Positions 1 through 5,150 of a stretch of 5,203 nt of DNA are shown here, piece after piece. The notes beneath the pieces were generated by a model. That model had not been told where the DNA came from, did not search any database, and saw only the letters and a list, made by a program, of their open reading frames with translations. The position numbers were made by a program, and so were the translations under genes. Source of the stretch: an uncultured Fibrobacter sp. (GTDB lineage: Bacteria > Fibrobacterota > Fibrobacteria > Fibrobacterales > Fibrobacteraceae); contig CAKUTF010000074.1 in assembly GCA_934691725.1 (NCBI GenBank), positions 1-5,203 of the forward strand, written 5' to 3'. The number at the start of each line of letters is the position of its first letter. Position 1 is the first letter of the stretch.

Positions 1-1
1 G

Positions 2-919
2 GACTTGCAGATGCCCATTATGGACGGGTTCGAAGCGACAAAAGCCATCCGTCAAATGCCGGAAGAAAAAAAGAGACACGTTCCCATCATTGCCATGAGC
101 GCCCGAGCCCTCCAGGGAGACAAGGAAAAAAGCCTGGAAGCCGGCCTAAACGCCCATATTACCAAGCCCATCGATCCGATTGAATTCTATGCGGAACTCG
201 CCAAATGGCTCGAACAGAAAAAGGCTCCGGACAAGGACGGCTTGACAGACGAAAGCCGATTCAAGCCGATTGTTGCCACCAAGGACCCGTTTCTCGCCGC
301 TTTCGACCGAATTCCCTATTTCGACGCGGAACTCGGACTATACCGATCTGTCGGCAGCAAGCCATTGTACCTCAAGGTGATTCGCCGTTTTGTCGATGAA
401 TTTGACGGATATATTCCCAAGATTTTCGATTCGATCCAGAATGGAAAAAAGGAATCCGCCGTCCGCATGGCCCATACGCTCAAGGGTATCGCAGGGACCA
501 TCGGCTGCACGAAATTGCAGGAAATGGCTGCAAAACTTGAATTCCAGATTTCTTCCGATGACGCCGAGCTGAAAGCAATGCCGTGGAGTAAGCTAGGCGA
601 TGTTCTCGAACAGCTGATTGAAAGAATCCGGAAAGCGATACCTCTTGCCGCTTCGGCTATCGGCGAACAGGACGACGAGCAGATTGAAGATCCTAATGCG
701 GATCGCAAACTAGCCAAAATGCTCGAAATGATTGAACCGGCTATTCAAGACGCCGTCCCGATGGATTGCCGCATCGCTCTGAAGGCGGTAGAACGCATTA
801 AATTCGATTCCAGGCGAAGCGACCTTCTTAAAAAGCTCAAGCAGGCTATCGACGATTTTGATTTTGAAAAAGCGCACCAAGTCGTTGTGAATCTTAAAGA
901 CATCCAGAAAATCCGCTAG
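2..919 (+). CDS. Hybrid sensor kinase / phosphorelay protein, C-terminal part (REC + HPt), 5' end missing
   Basis: The reading frame is already open at the left edge, so this is the C-terminal third or less of a longer protein. The first complete codon (2-4) is Asp in the context D-L-Q-M-P-I-M-D-G, which matches the phosphoacceptor loop of receiver domains. The rest of the receiver follows: the conserved Ser of IIAMSARA near 98-100 and the conserved Lys of ITKPI at 164-166. After a linker comes an HPt domain (about 300-640) with the motif AHTLKGIAGTIG; the phosphorylatable His is codon 473-475. The last 80 or so residues (about 690-916) are charged and probably all helical, with no second HPt His. 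By family knowledge, such proteins pass phosphate from a kinase core through REC Asp to HPt His and on to a separate response regulator. The sensor and kinase core lie outside the window, so an orphan REC-HPt protein cannot be excluded. The stop TAG shares CTAG with the stop of the opposing gene. Confidence 0.9.
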   Translation, partial: DLQMPIMDGFEATKAIRQMPEEKKRHVPIIAMSARALQGDKEKSLEAGLNAHITKPIDPIEFYAELAKWLEQKKAPDKDGLTDESRFKPIVATKDPFLAAFDRIPYFDAELGLYRSVGSKPLYLKVIRRFVDEFDGYIPKIFDSIQNGKKESAVRMAHTLKGIAGTIGCTKLQEMAAKLEFQISSDDAELKAMPWSKLGDVLEQLIERIRKAIPLAASAIGEQDDEQIEDPNADRKLAKMLEMIEPAIQDAVPMDCRIALKAVERIKFDSRRSDLLKKLKQAIDDFDFEKAHQVVVNLKDIQKIR

Positions 920-1158
920 CACACGACAAAGACCGTCAAGAGAACCAGCGCGACAATTCCAGCAATAACCGCGGATACCATTTTTGAAATCCTTTTCGGC
1001 GAGCCAAATTCATTTTCCAAAATTTCATCGTAATCGGGCATCTCCAGGTCAGCTGTTTCCGCGCCTTCCGACCAGCCGGTTTGCGCATCGCTTCCGCACT
1101 CCCTGCAGCTAAGAGCCTTGTCGGATATTTCCGCTCCGCAATGAGGACAAGTTTTCAT
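916..1158 (-). CDS. Small zinc-ribbon protein with C-terminal transmembrane helix (80 aa)
   Basis: The protein opens with MKTCPHCGAEISDKALSCRE, giving two CxxC(G) knuckles: Cys4/Cys7 and Cys18/Cys21. This is a standard four-cysteine zinc ribbon. The following GSDAQTGWS resembles a widespread family of short 'zinc ribbon domain-containing' proteins of unknown function. A linker rich in Asp and Glu (about 30-52) leads to Lys/Arg and then a hydrophobic helix at about 60-80 that runs to the last residue (Cys80). The protein is probably tail-anchored, with the ribbon in the cytoplasm. The role is unknown; a membrane adaptor that binds protein or nucleic acid is only a guess. The ATG at 1158-1156 is chosen because the ribbon starts right after it. 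The Shine-Dalgarno is weak (GAGA, nine bases upstream). It lies 71 bases after fba on the same strand, with the fba terminator between them, so expression may need read-through or its own promoter. It overlaps the kinase gene by four bases. Confidence 0.8.
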   Translation of the reverse strand: MKTCPHCGAEISDKALSCRECGSDAQTGWSEGAETADLEMPDYDEILENEFGSPKRISKMVSAVIAGIVALVLLTVFVVC

Positions 1159-1170
1159 CTTCTAGGATCT

Positions 1171-1204
1171 CAAAAAAAAGATCTCGCACAAAAATGTACG
1201 AGAC
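1171..1204 (-). terminator. Intrinsic terminator downstream of fba
   Basis: On the minus strand, arms TCTCGTACA (1203-1195) and TGTGCGAGA (1190-1182) form a 9-bp stem with one G-U pair and a TTTT loop. It is followed after TC by eight T (1179-1172). It starts 26 bases after the fba stop. Its T tract ends only 13 bases before the start codon of the zinc-ribbon gene. Confidence 0.85.
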
Positions 1205-1229
1205 CCAAAGGAACAAATACCAGGCGTTA

Positions 1230-2246
1230 TTACTTGGCAAACGGAAGACGGTCTGCGGAACCGAGAACTTCACGGTTCTTGCGGGCGTACATCTTCTTGA
1301 GTTCGTCACGGGCCGGTCCGAGATACTTGCGCGGATCGAATTCGCTCGGGGATTCGACGAAGACCTTGCGGATAGCGGCGGTCATCGCGAGACGGCCATC
1401 GGAGTCGATGTTGATCTTGCAGACGGCGGATTTCGCAGCCTTGCGGAGCTGTTCTTCGGGAATGCCGACGGAATCAGGAATCTTTCCGCCGTACTTTTCG
1501 ATTTCGCGGACATACTCCTGCGGAACGGAAGAGGAACCGTGGAGAACGATGGGGAAGCCCGGGAGCTTCTTTTCGATTTCGGCGAGGACGTCGAAAGCGA
1601 GCGGGGGAGGAATGAGGACGCCGTCCGCATTCCGCGTACACTGTTCCGGCTTGAACTTGCAACGGCCGTGGCTGGTTCCGATCGAAATGGCGAGAGAATC
1701 GACTCCGGTCTTGCTAGTGAAGTCGATGACTTCTTCCGGACGGGTGTAGTGGGATTCTTCGGCGGAAACTTCGTCTTCGACGCCGGCGAGAACTCCGAGT
1801 TCACCTTCGACGGTGACATAATCCTTCTGGGCGTGGGCGTAATCGCAAACCTTCTTGGTCAGCGCGACGTTTTCGTCGTAGGGAAGGGAGGAGCCGTCGA
1901 TCATCACGGAAGAGAAGCCCATGTCGATGCAGGACTTGCAGAGTTCGAAAGAGTTTCCGTGGTCGAGGTGGAGGCAGATCTGCGGTTCGGCTAGTCCGAG
2001 TTCCTTGGCGTATTCGACCGCACCCTGGGCCATGTAGCGCAGAAGGGTCTGGTTTGCATACTTGCGGGCACCCGAGGAAACCTGGAGGATAACCGGGGAC
2101 TTGGTTTCAACGCAAGCCTGGATAATCGCCTGCATCTGTTCCATGTTGTTGAAGTTGTACGCCGGAACCGCGTAATGATTCTTCATCGCGTCCGCAAACA
2201 TTTCCTTGGTATTGACCAAACCGAGGGCCTTATAGGAAACTGCCAT
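1230..2246 (-). CDS. fba: Class II fructose-1,6-bisphosphate aldolase (338 aa)
   Basis: This cytoplasmic, metal-dependent enzyme cleaves fructose-1,6-bisphosphate into dihydroxyacetone phosphate and glyceraldehyde-3-phosphate, and runs in reverse in gluconeogenesis. Visible family motifs are: YNFNNMEQ near the N-terminus (30-37); HLDHG with the catalytic Asp95 and metal ligand His96; VEGELG (146-151); ISIGTSHG with metal ligand His193; VLHGSSSVP with metal ligand His236; and KINIDSDGR (277-285), the substrate-phosphate and NxD loop. The length and the CTRNADGVLIPPP insertion (203-215) fit the longer type found in Bacteroides-like and other anaerobes rather than the E. coli FbaA type. The start ATG at 2246-2244 has a good Shine-Dalgarno, AGAGGT, five bases upstream (2257-2252). 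The gene is complete with no missing catalytic residue seen. It is transcribed divergently from clpB and ends at its own terminator, so it is probably monocistronic, perhaps with some read-through. A tagatose-bisphosphate aldolase is possible but less likely. Confidence 0.97.
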   Translation of the reverse strand: MAVSYKALGLVNTKEMFADAMKNHYAVPAYNFNNMEQMQAIIQACVETKSPVILQVSSGARKYANQTLLRYMAQGAVEYAKELGLAEPQICLHLDHGNSFELCKSCIDMGFSSVMIDGSSLPYDENVALTKKVCDYAHAQKDYVTVEGELGVLAGVEDEVSAEESHYTRPEEVIDFTSKTGVDSLAISIGTSHGRCKFKPEQCTRNADGVLIPPPLAFDVLAEIEKKLPGFPIVLHGSSSVPQEYVREIEKYGGKIPDSVGIPEEQLRKAAKSAVCKINIDSDGRLAMTAAIRKVFVESPSEFDPRKYLGPARDELKKMYARKNREVLGSADRLPFAK

Positions 2247-2265
2247 TTTTTACCTCTTGAGTTGT

Positions 2266-2287
2266 GAATGCGGTTTTTCCCGCATTC
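2266..2287 (-). repeat. Perfect 8-bp inverted repeat in the fba leader
   Basis: GAATGCGG (2287-2280 on the minus strand) and CCGCATTC (2273-2266) pair perfectly around a 6-base GAAAAA loop. It lies 8 bases upstream of the fba Shine-Dalgarno and just downstream of the A/T-rich promoter candidate, so it would sit close to the 5' end of the mRNA. No T tract follows, so it is not an intrinsic terminator. It could be a protective 5' stem-loop or a DNA operator; the sequence does not decide which. Confidence 0.6.
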
Positions 2288-2295
2288 GTTTACTG

Positions 2296-2306
2296 CGTAT
2301 AATGTA
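2296..2306 (-). promoter_or_regulatory. Tentative fba -10 region
   Basis: The minus strand reads TACATTATACG here. It contains two overlapping partial matches to a -10 box (TACATT and TATACG, four of six each), about 50 bases before the fba start codon. No convincing -35 box lies 16-18 bases further upstream, so this is a placement guess based on position and A/T content. Confidence 0.25.
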
Positions 2307-2350
2307 GAAAAATCATCGGGCGCAGAGACGCCTAAGAGGATTTTTTTTGA

Positions 2351-2382
2351 GAAAGCGTTCCCAGCCGCAAAAGGAAGCGTTC
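2351..2382. repeat. 10-bp direct repeat, 22-bp period, upstream of clpB
   Basis: GAAAGCGTTC (2351-2360) and GGAAGCGTTC (2373-2382) agree at nine of ten bases, and the AAGCGTTC core is identical. Their starts are 22 bp apart, close to two helical turns, so both would face the same side of the DNA. They lie about 105-135 bp upstream of the start predicted from the sigma-54 motif. This spacing suits an enhancer-type protein site, but the binding protein is unknown. Confidence 0.45.
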
Positions 2383-2398
2383 TAGGAAACAACAGCCT

Positions 2399-2437
2399 GT
2401 TTCAAAATGAAACCTGTGAAAAAAAATAGAAGGTTTC
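2399..2437. repeat. Nested inverted repeats GTTTC / GAAACCT / AGGTTTC
   Basis: Three half-sites are present: GTTTC (2399-2403), GAAACCT (2409-2415) and AGGTTTC (2431-2437). The first two form a 5-bp palindrome around AAAAT. The second and third form a perfect 7-bp inverted repeat with a 15-base spacer that includes an A8 tract (2419-2426). The dyad centres are about 66 and 83 bp upstream of the predicted clpB start. No gene is known to end here, so a terminator role is unlikely; an operator or activator site is the better inference. Confidence 0.45.
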
Positions 2438-2462
2438 TTTCCCTTTCGGCGTTTTTTTTTGA

Positions 2463-2478
2463 TGGCACGCTTTTTGCT
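2463..2478 (+). promoter_or_regulatory. Candidate sigma-54 (-24/-12) promoter for clpB
   Basis: TGGCACG, four bases, then TTGCT matches the consensus TGGCACG-N4-TTGCW at every defined position. The invariant GG (2464-2465) and GC (2476-2477) have the required spacing. Taking C2477 as -12 puts the transcription start near 2489, leaving a leader of about 38 bases before the clpB ATG. Sigma-54 promoters need an ATP-driven activator bound upstream, and repeats suited to that lie at 2351-2437. No good sigma-70 pair was found in the same stretch. Whether the organism has RpoN is not visible here. Confidence 0.65.
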
Positions 2479-2501
2479 TTGAACTATGCGGTTAAAATAC
2501 C

Positions 2502-2521
2502 TGCCGACTTCGGCAAGGAGG
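2502..2521 (+). promoter_or_regulatory. clpB leader hairpin abutting a perfect Shine-Dalgarno
   Basis: TGCCG (2502-2506) and CGGCA (2511-2515) form a 5-bp stem with an ACTT loop. AGGAGG (2516-2521) follows at once, five bases before the ATG. CC at 2500-2501 could extend the stem into GG at 2517-2518, or ACC (2499-2501) could pair with GGT (2520-2522); either would tie up part of the ribosome site. The Shine-Dalgarno is certain; regulation by folding is only possible. Confidence 0.6.
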
Positions 2522-2526
2522 TTTAA

Positions 2527-5076
2527 ATGTCTGAATTTTCAAATGAATCCGAAAAGGTGCTAGCCAAAGCCCAGGAGTTGATGGACAAGAAATCCCATTC
2601 CTACCTAGGCGTGGTTCACTTGGCCTATGGGCTTCTCGAAGCGCCGGACGCAAGGCTGAAAAATCTGTTTCGGGCCAAGAAGGCTAACATCAAGGAAATG
2701 GAAGGAAAGCTCGCACCGTTTCTGGATTCCGTCCCGAAACTGGTCGGCGTAAACCCGGATGCGGGACGTCCCGATGAAGATCTGTCGCGCGTTCTTCGGG
2801 CGGCTATTCAGGCGGGTCGGCAAACGTCCCAGGCGGCAAGCCCGAGCAACATGCTTATCGCGCTGATGCGTTTTGCCGAAGAACGCCGTGTGGCGAAAAT
2901 CTTTGAAGATGCGCTCGGAAGTGCGGAAGTCGTAGAAACATGGCTTTCCGATCCGATGAGCGCCGCAGCAGTCGCCGAGGAAGAATCCCCACTCAAGCTA
3001 TACGGACGGGAACTCGTTTCCCTCGCCGAAGAAGGAAAGCTCGATCCGGTCATCGGGCGCGAGGAAGAAATTCGCCGAGTGATCCTAATCCTTTCGAGAA
3101 AAACGAAGAACAACCCGGTACTGGTCGGCGAACCCGGCGTCGGAAAAACGGCTATTGTGGAAGGCCTTGCGATGCGAATCTACAAGGGCGACGTCCCCGA
3201 CGCGCTGAAAGGGAAAAAACTCTTTTCGCTCGACCTGTCGGCTTTGATGGCCGGTGCGAAATACCGCGGAGATTTCGAAGAACGTCTGAAGAACGTTTTG
3301 AACGCCCTGGAGGAAGACGGAAATACCCTTCTCTTTATCGACGAACTGCACACGATTGTCGGTGCGGGAAAGACGGAAGGCAGCATGGACCTTGGAAACA
3401 TGCTGAAACCGAAACTCGCCCGCGGAGAACTCCACTGTATCGGTGCGACGACAACGCAGGAGTACCGCCGCTACATCGAAAAGGATGCGGCTCTCGAACG
3501 GCGTTTCCAGCCGGTGGCGGTTACGGAGCCGACCCAGGACGAGGCAATCTCCATTTTGAGAGGCGTGAAAGAAAGCTTTGAAACGCATCACGGCGTCCGG
3601 ATTCACGACGATGCGCTCGTCGCGGCCGTCAAGCTTTCTAGCCGCTATATTGCGGACCGTTTTCTTCCCGACAAGGCGATAGACCTGATCGATGAAGCGG
3701 CGAGCATGGTAAAGACCCAGCTCGATACGGTTCCCGAAGCGCTAGACGATTTGCAGCGCAAGGAATTGCAGCTGAAAATCGAAGAGAAGGCTCTAGCCAA
3801 GGAAAGCGATGACAAGAGCAAGAAACGCCTAGCGGAACTCAAGGATGAGCTTTCGACGACATCCGCAGCGGTATCCGCAATGCAGTCGAAATGGCAGGAA
3901 CGCCGCGCTAAGTTCAACGAGTTGAAAACCGCCAAGGAGCGTCTCCACAAGGCGCACGAGGAAATGGAGCAGGCGGAAGCCCGCTATGACTTGAACCGTG
4001 CTGCGGAGCTCAAGTACAACACGATTGTCAAGCTTGAAAAGGAAGTCGCCGACTTAGAAGAAAAAGCTCGCAAGGAATCCGAAAACGGCGAGCTGACCGA
4101 GGAAGTGACCGAAGAAACGGTTTCCCAGGTGGTAAGCCGCTGGACAGGCATTCCGGTAACGCGCCTTCGCGAAACGGAACGCGCCAAACTTCTGCATCTC
4201 GATGAGCGTCTGCACAGGCGGGTTATCGGGCAGGATGCCGCCGTGTCTGCTGTCGCTGAAGCGATTTTGCGGAATCGGAGCGGTCTTTCCCGGGAAAACG
4301 CCCCGGTGGGAAGCTTCCTTTTCCTCGGGCCTACGGGTGTCGGAAAAACGGAACTCGCCAAGGCGCTTGCCGAGGAACTTTTCGACAGCGAAAGCGCCAT
4401 GATTCGAATTGACATGAGCGAATACATGGAAAAGCATTCCGTGTCCCGCCTGATCGGCGCGCCTCCGGGATACGTCGGTTACGAGGAAGGCGGACAACTG
4501 ACGGAAGCCGTTCGGACCAAGCCTTATTCCGTGGTGCTTCTCGACGAAGTGGAAAAAGCGCATCCCGATGTGTTTAACGCGCTTCTGCAGGTTCTTGACG
4601 ACGGTCGATTGACAGACGGCAAGGGCCGCACGGTGAACTTCAAGAACACGCTCATCCTGATGACTTCGAACCTCGGATCGGACCTGTTCGCCGCAGATCC
4701 GAAAAAGGAAGTCACGCTAGATGACGTGATGCCTCGCCTCAAGGGATTTTTCCGTCCCGAGTTTCTGAACCGGCTCGACGAAGTTCTCGTATTCAAGAGT
4801 CTTTCGAAGGAACAGATTTTCTCGATTGCGAAACTCAAGTTCGACGACCTCTCGAAACGTGCCGCTCGCGAAGGCTATATCGTCAAGGCGTCGGATGCGG
4901 CGCTTCGGGCGATTGCGGACAAATCCTACAGCCCGGAATTCGGTGCGCGTCCCATCCAGAGGTTCCTCGAACGCGAAGTGGAACGGAAACTGTCCCATGC
5001 GATTATCGCGGGAGATATCAAACCGGATGTTCCTTGCACGGTCGATTACAAAGACGAAAATTTCGTCATCGGATAA
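2527..5076 (+). CDS. clpB: ATP-dependent protein disaggregase ClpB (849 aa)
   Basis: ClpB is a cytoplasmic hexameric AAA+ machine that, with DnaK/DnaJ/GrpE, pulls polypeptides out of aggregates after stress. Domains in order: N-terminal Clp_N repeats (about 1-145); AAA-1 with Walker A GEPGVGKT (201-208, Lys207), pore loop AKYRG (Tyr246), Walker B FIDE (Asp272/Glu273) and arginine fingers Arg325/Arg326; the long coiled-coil middle domain (about 403-518); AAA-2 with Walker A GPTGVGKT (601-608, Lys607), pore loop GYVG (Tyr649) and Walker B LLDE (Asp673/Glu674); and sensor-2 GARP (806-809). The full-length middle domain and the lack of an IGF/L-type ClpP-docking loop in AAA-2 separate it from ClpC and ClpA. 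Its length is close to the 857 residues of E. coli ClpB. The ATG at 2527 is fixed by AGGAGG five bases upstream. It is flanked by a candidate sigma-54 promoter and a strong terminator, so it is probably a single-gene unit. Confidence 0.98.
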   Translation: MSEFSNESEKVLAKAQELMDKKSHSYLGVVHLAYGLLEAPDARLKNLFRAKKANIKEMEGKLAPFLDSVPKLVGVNPDAGRPDEDLSRVLRAAIQAGRQTSQAASPSNMLIALMRFAEERRVAKIFEDALGSAEVVETWLSDPMSAAAVAEEESPLKLYGRELVSLAEEGKLDPVIGREEEIRRVILILSRKTKNNPVLVGEPGVGKTAIVEGLAMRIYKGDVPDALKGKKLFSLDLSALMAGAKYRGDFEERLKNVLNALEEDGNTLLFIDELHTIVGAGKTEGSMDLGNMLKPKLARGELHCIGATTTQEYRRYIEKDAALERRFQPVAVTEPTQDEAISILRGVKESFETHHGVRIHDDALVAAVKLSSRYIADRFLPDKAIDLIDEAASMVKTQLDTVPEALDDLQRKELQLKIEEKALAKESDDKSKKRLAELKDELSTTSAAVSAMQSKWQERRAKFNELKTAKERLHKAHEEMEQAEARYDLNRAAELKYNTIVKLEKEVADLEEKARKESENGELTEEVTEETVSQVVSRWTGIPVTRLRETERAKLLHLDERLHRRVIGQDAAVSAVAEAILRNRSGLSRENAPVGSFLFLGPTGVGKTELAKALAEELFDSESAMIRIDMSEYMEKHSVSRLIGAPPGYVGYEEGGQLTEAVRTKPYSVVLLDEVEKAHPDVFNALLQVLDDGRLTDGKGRTVNFKNTLILMTSNLGSDLFAADPKKEVTLDDVMPRLKGFFRPEFLNRLDEVLVFKSLSKEQIFSIAKLKFDDLSKRAAREGYIVKASDAALRAIADKSYSPEFGARPIQRFLEREVERKLSHAIIAGDIKPDVPCTVDYKDENFVIG

Positions 5077-5087
5077 ACAGGAAAACG

Positions 5088-5124
5088 AAAGGGCAAGCAA
5101 AAATGCTTGCCCTTTTGTGTTTCT
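5088..5124 (+). terminator. Intrinsic terminator of clpB, probably bidirectional
   Basis: AAAGGGCAAGCA (5088-5099) and TGCTTGCCCTTT (5104-5115) form a perfect 12-bp stem with an AAAA loop, followed by a T-rich tail (TGTGTTTCTT). It begins 11 bases after the clpB stop. Read on the minus strand, the stem is followed by TTTCGTTTTCC, so it could also stop transcription arriving from the right. Confidence 0.9.
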
Positions 5125-5125
5125 T

Positions 5126-5150
5126 AAAAACCACCGGCTAGGCCGGTGGT
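5126..5150 (-). terminator. Minus-strand hairpin terminator for a convergent unit to the right
   Basis: On the minus strand, ACCACCGGC (5150-5142), loop CTA, and GCCGGTGGT (5138-5130) form a perfect 9-bp GC-rich stem followed by four further T and AAG. This is a classic intrinsic terminator in that direction, whereas on the plus strand the stem is followed by CCGG, not T. It implies a minus-strand gene ending beyond 5203. A mobile-element end hairpin is an alternative reading. Confidence 0.65.

Noticed and set aside
1194..1994. Long open frame (266 codons) on the plus strand opposite fba
   Set aside because: It lies wholly antisense to the aldolase, whose catalytic motifs are intact. The translation is compositionally odd, with no domain I recognise and no ribosome site. 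It is a shadow of the codon bias of fba.
2316..2348. Plus-strand terminator GGCG-CAGAGA-CGCC followed later by T8
   Set aside because: The stem is only 4 bp and the T tract starts more than eight bases after it, and no plus-strand gene ends here.
2459..2487. Sigma-70 promoter TTGATG ... AACTAT overlapping the sigma-54 motif
   Set aside because: The spacing is 17 but the -10 matches only three of six bases, far weaker than the sigma-54 match.
2247..2526. CIRCE/HrcA, CtsR or sigma-32 heat-shock elements upstream of clpB
   Set aside because: I looked for TTAGCACTC-N9-GAGTGCTAA, CtsR heptads and the CTTGAA/CCCCAT pair and did not find a convincing match.
2956..2958. Internal ATG (Met144 of ClpB) as a second start giving a form without the N-domain, as in E. 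coli
   Set aside because: The position is right, but there is no Shine-Dalgarno-like sequence at a suitable distance, so I cannot support it from sequence.
4054..4563. Open minus-strand frames inside clpB (this one, 4717-5184, 3085-3606 and others)
   Set aside because: All are antisense to conserved ClpB coding sequence, lack ribosome sites and show no known motifs.
2527..5076. ClpC or ClpA instead of ClpB
   Set aside because: The middle domain is full length (about 115 residues) and no IGF/L ClpP-docking loop is seen in the second AAA domain.
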